Below the pieces are notes generated by a model. It worked only from the letters and a program-made list of their open reading frames with translations, was not told where the DNA came from and searched no databases. Both the position numbers and the translations under genes were made by a program. Shown here piece after piece: positions 1 to 13,000 of a stretch of 64,000 bases of DNA. The DNA comes from Rhabdophis nuchalis (lineage: Eukaryota > Chordata > Lepidosauria > Squamata > Natricidae): the NCBI GenBank assembly GCA_039707465.1, contig CM077648.1, positions 74,038,619 through 74,102,618 on the forward strand, given 5' to 3'. Position 1 is the stretch's first letter, and each line of letters starts with the position of its first letter.

Positions 1-119
1 AGGTAAGTAAAGGTCCCATCTAACTTTATTTTTTTTAATTACAAGAAGAGGCTGTTAATGATATAATATTATACATTTGTATATGAAAAAGTAGGATAAG
101 ACATTGCAGATTTGCATAC
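1..119. other. BEST3 intron 9, start only
   Basis: AT-rich sequence after the exon 9 donor on the minus strand. No feature seen; the terminal BEST3 exon is beyond the window edge. Confidence 0.7.
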
Positions 120-271
120 CCCATTTCAATAGTTGATCCAAGGAAGGATGGAATGCAGGAATCTGCAGCTGCTAATGTATATGGTGGACGGGCTGAAGAA
201 TCATTCCAGTAGATATCTTTTTTCATTCTTGGTAAATTCATATGCATTTCATCAACAGCCAATAGTGAAAC
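120..271 (-). CDS. BEST3: BEST3 coding exon 9, with autoinhibitory segment
   Basis: This 152-base exon has acceptor TTCTTATAG and donor GTATGC, and encodes [39 protein letters not shown] and [27 protein letters not shown] wraps around the pentamer in known bestrophin structures. IPSFLGSTI falls at residues 356-364 of the joined protein, matching the autoinhibitory motif described for mouse bestrophin-3. The next exon is outside the window. Confidence 0.96.
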
Positions 272-3200
272 CTATAAGAATTAAAAATTAGAACGCCTGC
301 CACTCACATTTTAAACATCTCAAATATAAGCCACAATCCAAAAAAACGCACAACACAACCATATCATTTTTATTTAAAGCAGCAACAACAGCCTGGGCCA
401 AAAGCAGAGTTTGAAATGGGATAAGCATGTAAGAGGAAACAAATCTTTAGAAGATGCTTTTAGGTCTTTAGATATCCAGTAACTGAGTGAGACAGCCTTG
501 ATGTAGCCTTACCTGCAATCAGAATGAATCAAATTAGAACAAAAATTAGACAATCTCAGAAGGGGAGGATCCTGTAGCAAGACCTAATGGATATTAATAA
601 CGAGTCAGCTTCCGTCATGTCATCCTGACAGAAGACATTCTACCAGAGAAGTCTACAGGTCACTAAATCTAATTCACTCTGGCTACTCCCACCAGCATAA
701 TTTAAAAATCCCAGGAACAGAAATGCTCAAAACAGGGGAAAAATCCTTATGTATAATTTGGAATGGTTCTTTAATTATGTTTTAAAATATGGCTTTCTAA
801 TATTACTACCTGAACGTTGCTGGAATTTTTCTTTCTCAATTTCTAGACAATGTATGCTCAGACTTCTTGCTGAACAGCTCCATTATTGCTTCAGCAACCT
901 TGTCATGAACTGCATCTTACTCTACTGCAGGCGTCCCCAACCTTTGCAACTTTAAGTCTGAAGGACTTCAGCTGGCTGGAGAAGTCTGGGAGCTGAAGTC
1001 CTTCAGATTTAAAGTTGCAAAGGTTGGGGACCCCTGCTCTACTGGATAACACCCAGCAATATATTTTGAATATTGTAGCATTAGTTAATAATAATAATAA
1101 TAATAATAAATTTAATTTATAGACCGCTCCCTCTCCCCAAAGGGACTCGAAGCGGTGCACAGGGGAATTAAAAAACATACAAACATAAATACATCATAAA
1201 TATATAAAAATCAGATTAAACAAGTTATCCCTGCGCTAAAAACCCAAAATAGTAAAAACTAAACCCCTTAAAAAACCAATTAAAAAAATAAACAGATGAC
1301 TAACCTAGGCCGGCCAAGCAGAAAAAGTGCGTTTTTAATTTTTGACGGAAGGAGCGGAGGTCCGTAGTTGTTCTAATTTCAGGGGGCAGGTCGTTCCAGA
1401 GGGTCGGGCCCACCACAGAGAAGGCCCTTTCCCTGGGCGCCGCCCGCTGGCATAGCCTAGTGGACGGCACCCGGAGAAGTCCCTCTCTGTGGGAGCGAAT
1501 CGGCCGCAGGGATGTATGGGGCAGAATCCGATCCCGCAGATAGCTAGGTCCCGTACCATGGAGCGCTTTAAAGATGATGACCAACACCTTGAAGCGCACC
1601 CAAAAGACGACAGGTAGCCAATGCAGCTCGCGCAGGAGCGGTGTTACATGGGAAAACCTAGAGGTTCCCATAACTGCCCGCGCGGCTGCATTCTGGACAA
1701 GCTGAAGTCTTCGGGTGAACCTCAAGGGGAGCCCCATGTAGAGAGCATTACAGTAGTCCAGTCGGGATGTCACGAGGGCATGAGTGACTGTGCAGAGGGC
1801 ATCCCGATCCAATAGGGGATGCAACTGGCGTACCAGGCAAACCTGGTAAAACGCCCTTCTGGCCACGGCTGTCACTTGATCTTCCATGGACAGCCGTGCA
1901 TCAAGGAGGATGCCCAAGTTGCGTGCCCCATCCACAGGGGTTAGATGTTCACCCCCTATGGCCAGTGATGGAGTCAACTGGTTGTACAGGGATGCCGGAA
2001 ACCACAGCCACTCGGTCTTGGACGGGTTGAGTCTGAGTCTGTTGCTTCCCATCCAAGTTGCAGTTGCACATGAGAAGACAATGGTTGTAGACCCCTTGAT
2101 AGTAATGCAAAAAAGTAACCTAAGCAGGAATTGAAATGTAAATGAAAAAGCGAATGAACCAACAGCGAGGAAGCTTCAGCAGCTTGCAAGATGAGCACTG
2201 TATATGAAAACTGAACTATAAATAATTTTACTTTAATCTAGAAAATATTTATAAAGGTGGGAGCAGGATGCAACACTTGTGCTATTTCTTGCTAGAAATT
2301 GCATAAATTTATGATGTTGCAAGACAGCAAAAAAATAGTAATCAAATTGCCGGAGTTGGAGGCAACACCGAGGCTCTGGCTGCGAAGTGGACTGTGAGTG
2401 ATATTATTTCAATGCTTGCAACTTTCAGCTTGAAAGAGGATGGAGGGGGGAGTTTGTAATATCCCCCCTCGGAATGGGAAAAAAAGCGGCGTTTAAAAAT
2501 GCTCCCCAGGCTTGGGGAAGGGGAGAAATCAACATCCGATTTTCTTAAACTATAAGTGAAAGTCTTTCCTGTATTACCTTTGGATACTTAGTATCCAAGT
2601 CTGGCAACAATGAGACAATTTATTGCTTGTTAACTCCTGGCAGCTTCCAGAGGGGCGGGGGAAGATGGTGTTCCTTTGTTCTCAGGAGACATACTTTTCT
2701 TGGAAAACTGCTGACATTCCCTTGTGTTCGGGACTGCCTTTCTCTTTTCACTAATGATTGCATGTAATGGATTAATTGGACCTTTCCCTGAAGTGCCTTC
2801 TTTTTTTTCTTTTTACCTGATTGTTTTTAAGAACTTGGTTTCTCTCTGGATTATAAATAAATGAAATTGTGACTTTGGTCATCGGAATCTGCTCCCACCT
2901 TGTCTCACAGACTCCTCTCCAGCAGACGCCATTTTACTGACTAAAACTTACATCTTTCATTATGGCTTCAAAAAAGCAGACGCATCAACCTAAAATCACC
3001 TCGATGTTACCTGAAAAATCAGATGTGGATGCTAAATTAGCAGCAATGGATGAAACTCTTCAGAACATTATGAAAGAAATTAAAGAAATGTCAGTTCCAA
3101 ATTAGAACTCTTGGAGACACAGAAGGAATTAATGGAAAATACACAAAAGATCGATGGTCTGGAGTTGGGGTTGGCTGGGACAAGGGAAGAGCTTAAAAGT

Positions 3201-6200
3201 GTTAATAATGAAATAGGGGATTTAACTGGTCATATGTCTAGGATGGATTTTGAAAGGATGTCTTACTTTTTAAGATTTCAGAACGTCCCTGAGTCACCTG
3301 ATGAAGATTTGATTGATTTAATGTGTACAATTTTAGCAGATTATATACAAAAGAGCAAAGAAGATATTAGGGGGGACATTGATCTGATATATAGAATAAA
3401 TTCAGCATATGCCAGGATAAATGAAGTACCCAGAGAGATCCATATTAAATTTGTAAGGAGGTCGACAAGGGAAAGGATCCTGAGAGTCCAGAGAGACAGT
3501 CGTTTAATTTACCAGCAGAATGAGATTGCCATCTTGAAGCAGGTCCCGAAAAAGATTAGAGAGATAAGAAGGAAGTATTTCTTCTTGTCTAAAAGATTAT
3601 TTTAAAAGGGGATTTGGTTCAAGTGGGTGATGCCAGTGGGGATGTTGGTGTTCTGGGAGGGAGGGAGAGTGAGAATTAAAACAATTGCAGAGGCGGAAGC
3701 CTTTCTTTAAAAAAATTCCTCAATTCTGGAGGATGAAAGTGGGAGAACGGAGGGTGCCGCGGCCTCGCCCACTGGAGGTCAGGGAGAGGAAGATACAATT
3801 GCCAAAAGACTTAGATCTCAAAAGTGACTTTATTTTTGTATGTACAACTTTTATTTGGATGTTTATACATGATTGTTAGCATAGATTTTACAATGATATA
3901 TTTGTATCTCTTTCCACTTTGTAGTACAAATGAAAATTTACCGTATTAATTATATATTCTTTTATGAAGCCTCGAACTGGGGCCAATGACTCTGACATGG
4001 AGGTTCTCACAATGTCTTTCTAAAACCTTATTTACCTTGTTCTATTTGTATAAAAATTTGTAAAACTCAATAAAACTTTTTCAATTAAAAAAAAAAATCC
4101 GGTATTTTAAACTACATATAATTACGGTGGCAAGGATTGCCTTTGCCCAGAAAGGGAAAAAACAAATTAATTCCAAGCGAAGATGAAATAATAAGAAAGG
4201 TTACGGATTGTGCTGAAATGGACAAATTAACTAAAGAAATCCAGGGAAAAGAAGAATCAAAATTCTACCAGATATGGGATAAATGTTATAGGTGGATGGA
4301 GGAAAGAAACAAGAACCAATGAAGGAATACAACAAAAATAGTAGTTATGAGTAAAATAAGAGGGTTAAGAATGGTGAAACCCAAATGAAATATAACAGAA
4401 GGGGAAATAATATAAGGTGAGCGGTATCGACTGACAATTGCTATTAGAAAGAACAGAAAGCTCCTGTTCATACTGTATTGTGTAAATGTGGTGTACATCT
4501 ACGTTTTGCGTGGGTGTATTTTACATGTTTGTAAATAAAAAAAAAAAAAGACTGTTACCTGGAGATTCCTATCTATGCACCAGTTTGTTTCAAAATCATC
4601 ATCATCTTCACCAAATGGGTTGATAAGTTGCTCAGCAACCTGTAATTAGAGTTGGATTATCCAAAGCTGATTTACAAACACATCTAACCATTACAGATAT
4701 GAATAGTTCTTTGGTAATATCAAGGAGAAAGCCACATAGAATAGATACAGTACATTGTGTGGTGGGATATTTATGGGCATGCCATATTTGTAGCATTAAT
4801 CCTTGGTTTTTCAAGAGACTATTGCTTTGTGTATTTATTTGTTAGATGGATATGTTGCATTCCTCTCCAGATAGAACACTCAGAACAGCCTAACAAAAAT
4901 AAATAGAACAAAACATTAAAAATGGACAGCTGAATGTGTAAATGTTTGCATATTTATTTATTTATTGCAATTATTTATTTTCTGCTTTTTGGGATTATAA
5001 TCCTCCCAAATTATCTTTCAACCAATTTCACCCAAATAATACATATTATTTAAAAACAAAGTAACAACATTCCAAGAACCTTCCCACAAGACATTTGTGT
5101 AATGAATGGAAATCAGAGCAGGCTATAGGGTTGATCTTACACTGCTTTTCACCCTCTCTCTTTCCCACAACACAGTTGATAGAATGAGCTAGAAGCAATC
5201 AAGGATGCAGGATATCAACTCTTCATGAGTGGAACGGCATCCAATTATAGTGATTACAATTCATAAAAGTCTCATGAAGTTGGGAAATGGTGGCCTAGAA
5301 TGAAATAGTGGAAACATGAGGTAGAACCATGAGGTGCAAAAGGTGGTTGGATAGGTGGGACTCCTCTGAATAGTCTTCCTCCATGGTAAAATATACTATA
5401 CCTAGGTAAAATATGCTAGGCTTGTTTTGCTGCATTCCTGTTTATGATTGGTATTGTTTGATATACTTTCCTAGACCACCCAATATTCCCCCCCCCCTTA
5501 TTTATTCAATTTACATGCCGAATAAATATTAAGGGAAATTGGATTGGTGTGAGATGAGTGTGGTTTTAACATTGCAGAAAGAAACACCAATAACTTGCAT
5601 TATTCTGATCACACATTATTGATAACTGAAAATGCAAAGAAGCTGCAAGCTGTTAAAGTAGCAATAAAAGTCAATCAGCACAGTGAAAAATGGACTGAAA
5701 TTAAATTGGAAGAAAACCAAATGAATGGCAACAGTGACAACACTTCAGCCTTAAAATGGATAATGCAGATATTGAAGTGATAGATAGCTTCTGCCTTTTA
5801 GGATGAACCATCAAAAGTAAGGGAACAATCAGTTAAGAAATACACATAGCCTAGTACTTGGTAGAACATCCATGAACACTTTTGAAAAGTTATTCAGATG
5901 TGTGGCAACAAATATGGAATACTGTGAGATGCAAGCAACCAGAACCACATGTGAGCAGCTGAAGTCAGTATTGCCTACCACCTATGTTACAAGGATCTCA
6001 TCAGGTTGCTTGCCTTCCTCAGTTATATTGCTGCTTGTGGCCGCACAACAACTCCAGGCTAGGCGCTTGCTTGACTCCTCCTTCCAGCATATCTGGCAGT
6101 TTCTCATCAAAAATACAGGCAATAGTATTCCCTGTAACACTTTATAGATGTGAAAGTATGGCTTTAAAGAAGCTGATGCTTTTGAACCTTACTGTTTGAG

Positions 6201-9200
6201 AAGACTCATGAAAATACTGTGGACAGCTAAAAAACAAACAAATGAATCATAAAACAAATAAACCCAGAGTTTAAGGTACAAATGTCCAAGCTCAAATTAT
6301 TCTACTTCAGGCACATTAAGGAAAAACCCAGCTCTCTGGAAGAGGCTCTTTTGCTGTTAAAAACGAAAAGAAAGAAAGAAAGAAAGGAAGAGTAAGATTA
6401 TCTGGAAGGTAGATTGACTTGGTTACAGTGGCAATGGGTGAACCACTGAAATGCCAGGAAGATTAGGTTAGAAAGAGATGGTCATGGAGAAAATCCATGT
6501 TTGTTAAGAGTCAGCACTGACTTAATGGCACACAATCAATCAATCGATTGAACTTTTTTATACATTACCTTGAATCTCAGAGGACTTTGTCTATTATTCT
6601 TATTTATTCATATTTCCCTAGCTGTTCCATATGTTTTTCTTCTACATGGGCATCCAATCCTTATATCTTAAACTGAGACTGAGTAGTTGCATTTTTTAAT
6701 TTCACTATTAAACCAACTAATACTAAGTAAATAAAGTCTACAATTTTATCAAGCAGTTAGATTAGTATACAATCTGGCATTCTTCAATTCCTTTTCCTCC
6801 AGACAGCCCTCAAAAGTATCACGGCAAAGTTATAATCTGGAAAATACTAAATTTCCTCTTCCTGTGAACAAGTTAGTTATTTTACGTATTGGCAAAACTA
6901 CAACAGGACGTGCTTAAATGAAATTGAAAGATATATACAAGTGTGACAGTACTAAGAAACTTTGTATTTATTTATTTATTTATTTATTTTTATTTATTTA
7001 AATTTATACCCCGCCCTTCTCCACAGAGGACCCAGGGCGGCGCACAGGAAATTTAAAAAACATACAAAAATACAATAAATATAATTTTAAAAAACTATTA
7101 AATAACCCCATCCTGCGCTAAAACCAAATTTTAAAACCCAATTTAAAACTATCTTAAGTCCCCAAGGGAGGTTAGGCTAGGCCGGCTTGTTGAAACAGAT
7201 ATGTATTGGCTAGCTGCACAGATCAGCTGCCATTGGTATGTGGCATATAATCTCACAGGATTGAAAGGAATGCAACAGAGGACAATTACATGTTATTTTA
7301 GACACTTGGCTACCACAACAAAAAGGATTACAGACTAATCCCAGACAACAAGGGCTAGGATTAAAAGGATTTCATGTGAGAAAATCACTGTCCTATATAT
7401 AATGTGATTGTCAGGCAAGCAACAATTTAAAATCATCTGGCTTTAAAATTGTTTTCCTTGCAAAAGAATATACATACTCTTATAATTAAATGTCCTTTGT
7501 GAATCAGAGATATAGATGAAAACATATCCAGAGAAAAATACATTTCTGCATCCTTTGTTATGCTGAAGCAGGTAACAATTTTGTACTAATTATATTAAAA
7601 TAATTCAGCATATCCATTTCAACAGGCAAATTCAATTTAGGATGTCTTAACAACTTGACTTTGCTGTGATGAAATTTACTTTGTAAAAATTATCAAAGGG
7701 AGAAGCATTTTTTATTTAGTAAGACTAAGTCAGAAACCAGTTATATGTGTTGCAGAGATGTGTATTATTGGACATTAACAGAACTGAAAATCTGCTGCCA
7801 TTTTTGTTTGGTTATGATTTTAAGAGTAGTTTATATGCTTTGTTCTATTTTATTGCATGTATTTGATTTTAACAGTGTTTTGGAAATATAACATATTATT
7901 TTTTATGATTATTTTACAATATATAAAAATAAATAACACTAATCTACTACAACCACAGTATTGTTAAATCAGAAGCAAGGATACCAATAATGCTAAAAAT
8001 TAGAATAACACTCTGTATGGATTATTCTTTAAAAGTTATGGCACAAAATATTATGCAAGAAAACTTCAGCTCATGTAAAAGGACAGTATTCGTTTTTCCT
8101 CTCGTTTTGGCTGTGCTTGGTCCAAATCTATTCTGGAAAGCCATTCAGGCCTTTGAAACTATTTTGGCAGTGGAGGAGCTGAAAATCTATTTTTTTACCA
8201 ATGGATGTTATATGCCAGCAGAATGACCGTCTTCTAATATCAAATCCTTATTTATTGCACCATTAATACACTAAATTTTCTTGAAACTAGTTTTTATTCT
8301 GTTTAAACTGTATAGCCTGCCACAATAAATAGCGTGTGAATTTTAGTGAAAACAAATAAATTATTACCAATCAAGTTTGCATGCATAGGTTTATTGCCTG
8401 TTCAAACCTATTAACCACTAGGTACAAAATATGTAAGATAGTTAGCAGACGGATTCTCCACTAATTTGTTGTCACTTCGCAATAGAAGGAAGCACCTACA
8501 GGCTTCCATGCATAATAGACTTAAGGAAAGCAGAGGCTATTTTTTTTGTCACCATGTTATTTCCTGAGTAAGACATACCTTTATTTTTCCCCACACAAAC
8601 ACTAGCCTCAAAAATATGTTCCTATAAAAGTTATTTGCCTGACTTTAATATTTCTTCATTCTTTCCACAACATAGAACTATCTACTATATAATACTTGAC
8701 TTCTTTAACAAAATCAGATAGAAATGTATATACATTTCATATTACTCCTTTCTCAAATAGGCATCAGTAGAAAATAAAGTTTCTTTACAAGAAAGATTAT
8801 TAGGAATTTATTTTCTTAGGCAGCAAAAATCCATTATAGGTTAAGCAGGCATTACTAAAGCCAGTGAAGGGAGGAAAATGACATTCAATACTAGCATTAA
8901 TGACTTGTTTTCATTAATGATAAAAAAAAGCAAGGTAAACCACTTCCATCTAATGGACATATTCTGGCACTATGTCTGATTTCATTTCATTTCAATAGTA
9001 CATTGTAATAGCACAGCAATGTGGTTAATCCATGTATGCTGCCAAAACATGATAAAGCAATAGTGTTTGCATTAAAAGCAAGCTAATAAACACCCACAAT
9101 ATCATTTGCTCTAGAATCTGAAGAATTTATTTTAATGAATGATTAATAGAAATGTTTTTAATGGCATCAGTATATTTTCTAGATGTTGTTGCCTGAAATA

Positions 9201-9960
9201 TTCACTTACATTATGTTCCATTTTAATAAAGTCCAAATGCAAAATAAAACTTGCTTTTATTTGTTTTCTATGGAAAACAAAAAGTAGCATTTATGGTGGG
9301 TTCAATGAAATTACTTAAAAATACAGAAAGAACTATAAATTTTACAGATATTAAGCTTGACAAGAACTATCAATTAGACCAGGGGTCTCCAACCTTTGCA
9401 ACTTTAAGTCTGAAGGACTTCAGCTCCCAGAATTCTCCAGCCAGCAAAGCTGGAGAATTCTGGGAGCTAAAGTCCTTCAGACTTAAAGTTGCAAAGGTTG
9501 GAGACCCCTGAATTAGACAATGAGGATTCTATATGCCTCACACATCCTCACGGCCGATTCGCTCCCACAGAGAGGGACTTCTCCGGGTGCCGTCCACTAG
9601 ACTTTGTCAGCGGGCGACGCCCAGGGGAAGGGCTCTCTCTGTGGCGGGCCCAGCCCTCTGGAACGACCTTCCCCCCGACATTAGAACAACTACGGACCTC
9701 CGCTCCTTCCGTCTAAAATTAAAAACACACCTTTTCTGCTTGGCCGGCCTAGGGTAGTCTCTCTATCTATGGTTTTTTTTAGTAAATTTAATTGGGAATT
9801 TTAGTGAACGTTAATTGGGAATTTTAGCACAGGAATAATGTTTAATTTGCCTTTTAATTATGTATGTATATTTGTATATGTATATTTATTGTCTTTTATC
9901 TTCCCTGTGCACCGCTCCGAGTCCCCTGGGGGAGAGGGAGCGGTCTACAAATTAAAGTTG

Positions 9961-10030
<70 letters not shown>

Positions 10031-13000
10031 CTGTTACTTGCAGTTATTTGCTTTATGTGATAGCAAAAGAGCACTTGTCCTTAACTCTGTTCAGCAACCT
10101 ATGGCCCTTGAAATGTTTTATTTACTTTTACTAGGTATATAATATTTGCCTTTGAGAGTCAACAAAAATGAATTATTATGACAGTTAATTACTCACTTGA
10201 ATCCCTTTCTTAAAAGATACAAACTTAGAAAAAAATATTGACTCAATGTTACATGATCTGCGATATCTTTAATTTTGAGATCTTGCCTGAAGTTTGTATC
10301 ACTGTAAGAGCATTGGCTGAATATATATCCATCTGTATTTAACAATATAACCAAGCCAAGTTAAAAGCAGGCAATTTGACCTTTGAAGAAAATTAAGCAA
10401 AAATTGGAAACTGTTTTCTTTAATTAGCTTTGTTGATAAATAGCTCTTGTTTGAGACCTGGTGATGTATACCTGATAGCTATGACTCATGCTTTGGGGAT
10501 CTCCTATTGGAATGTTGTGAATCTTTCCATTTTGTCTAATGAAGAGAAATTTGAAACTTGTGATTTCCTCAGACCAGGCACAGACACTTACACAGTATGC
10601 AGTTGAATATCAGAATGGTTTTTGCAGTTTTGATAGTAGGCTATATATAAACCTGGGAAATTGTATGGATGACAGTGGCATTGGAATAAATAGTTAAATA
10701 CGGTACATATACACCCCTGATAATAGACAGGGTTTACCAACGTACTATAAATATGCATGTGAGGTTTGATCTTGAAATACAGCTAACACTGTAGTTATAA
10801 ATGCTAAATACTTTGATGTGTCTTATTGTTAGTGTTAATGTGTAACAGATATGTTCAGTGCAGAGGTACTCAAGGTCTCTTATGCAGACAAACAGCTTTG
10901 CTAGCTCTTAAAAATGTGCACCAATGTTTTTATAGCACTATTGTACAACTTGTTTCATGACAATTGGCGCTAAGTAAATTGTTAACTCAGATTCCCCAAA
11001 ATATTACAATGTTAGCAAACGTTTATTCACATTCATGTAAGAAAACTTTCATTCATACAAGATTCTGGTTTTGAAGAAAACTATCAGAAAATTCCAACCC
11101 TTTTTAACATTATTGTTTACCTTAAGCCATCCTGCATAGAAGAAAAACTGTAACAATGTGAAGATAGGAATGTAAAGATCTAAATCATGACCTGGGATAC
11201 TTTGGTCAGGATCCAAAAACTGACGCCCTATAAGGCACGTGAAGAAGAAGGTATAAACAGCCAGGGTGACAACCTAGAAGAGTTAAAATTCATACAAAGT
11301 TATGAATATAACAATGAATGCAGGATGTTTTCTATACAGTATATCTAAAGACCTGCCTTCCCTAACTTCTGTGTATTGTATTACAATGTCCAGAATCCCT
11401 AGTCATCAAGGGCAACAAGAAATATCTAGGGAAATCTAACTTGAGGCTTGCAAAAGACTATATTTTTAAGATATGAATTACAAAACATGATGGCCCATTC
11501 AATACAGAATTTCTATTTCTGAAGGTCTTTGATTTTATTCCTTGGTTCCATAGTACTTGGCAGTAAATAAACAAGGCTTATAAATCTGTGGTTCTTTAGA
11601 TATGTTGCACGTATGAATCTCATTAGGATCAGCCACCCCTGCCATTTATGATGCCATTAACACAGGGGTGAAATCTATTTACCTTCGCTACTGGTTCACA
11701 AATGTGAGCGCATGCACCACCTCCATGCATGCACAGGACACTCTGCGCATGTGCAGAGCATAAAAAATGGACGTGGTGACGTCCGGGTGGGTGGCAGGAG
11801 CCTGCTACCAAGTGCGCCTGAAAGGTAAGTCGAACAGCGGGGGGGGGGAGAGGGGGAATCTGCTATGCCACGCAATTTAGATTAGCTACAAAGCAGGAAA
11901 ACCTGCTTTCTAGCTAATTTTAAATCGCGCGTAACAGCTGATCATCGGAAATACCGGTTCACCCGAACTGATCAAGTAGCTTTCCCCCCCTGCATTAACA
12001 CTGTATCTGGAGATGATGGAATTGAGACTTGAATGCCCCAAATTAAGAAAAGCTAAATCAGAGTAGTGAGAGGTACAGAAACGTTTTCAATGCCTGAATA
12101 TAAAAGTATTTATATATGAATTTAAAGTTTTCAGCACTCAAGATTTCACCCTACCCTAATACATCTCAGATATATTTAATAATATATAAGCATTCATTTC
12201 GTACCTGTGTATACACGAGAGGAATTCCAACCCAGTCATAACCAAATAGTAGGCTACACCAGGATCGATACCGATTCATCTCCTAAATGGAAAATAAAAA
12301 CAAATAGAGCAACTGATGTATTGTTGAGGATTATCACAATGTATTAATTATTATAGATACTGTATGATGATATTTGCCAGGAAGTAATATAATGAATTCT
12401 GAGGCTATGTTCTGATGACACTTTTTTTGGTGCCTTCCAGTCAATGTTGGCTTCTGGTGGTTGCCTGGAATAGTTCCTTGCAATTTACTTAGTGACTTTT
12501 GGGGGATTGTTTGGATTGCCCCTTTCCTAGGGTTGGGAGTCACTGGCCCAAGGTTACCTAGATGCCTTTTTGCTTAAATTGGGATTAGTATTGATAATCT
12601 CCTGGTTTCTAGCCTAGTGCTTCACTGCTACACTAAACTGAAGATTCCTTGGTGCTCTCGGAGTTTGGTTGTTTGCCCATAGATGTTTCATTACCCTACA
12701 TGGTAACATCTTTGCGAGTAAGTTTGAAGTATAGTCCATGCTTATACAATATTTCCCTGCTAGTGTCGGTATGGGTGTGACTTTATCTTTGATGGTTCTA
12801 TATTTAGGGTATTGTTTCTGCTAGATTTTTTGTCTGGTTCAGTATTAACTCCTGCTTATTTGGATGTTGGCTGCTGAAAAGGATATATTCTGGTCTTTTT
12901 GTTTCCTTTTTGGCTCTTTGATTGTCTGTATGTAGAAGTTGTTTATGTTCCTGTTGATGACCAATTTGTCTGCATGCCAAGGTTCTAGGAATTTTCTAGC

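Larger units (their letters stand above)
272..4558. other. BEST3 intron 8
   Basis: The intron between exons 8 and 9 holds a hAT-like hairpin MITE (928), a minus-strand LINE 3' fragment (1089), an L1-type ORF1 element (about 2340-4097) and an L1 ORF2 3' fragment (to 4549). The 272-900 part shows no recognised element. Confidence 0.7.
4640..11120. other. BEST3 intron 7
   Basis: A large AT-rich intron. Recognised contents are an RTE/BovB fragment (5586-6550), LINE tails (6963 and 9536), a hairpin MITE (9380) and a (TTA)n run. The stretches 4640-5580, 7190-9370 and 10030-11120 show only AT-rich sequence and scattered degraded tails, including a possible old LINE tail at 4950-5060. Confidence 0.65.

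Noticed and set aside
1300..2052. 250-codon open frame as a host gene
   Set aside because: It is the end of a LINE reverse transcriptase; the same residues recur at 9536, 32448 and 57086.
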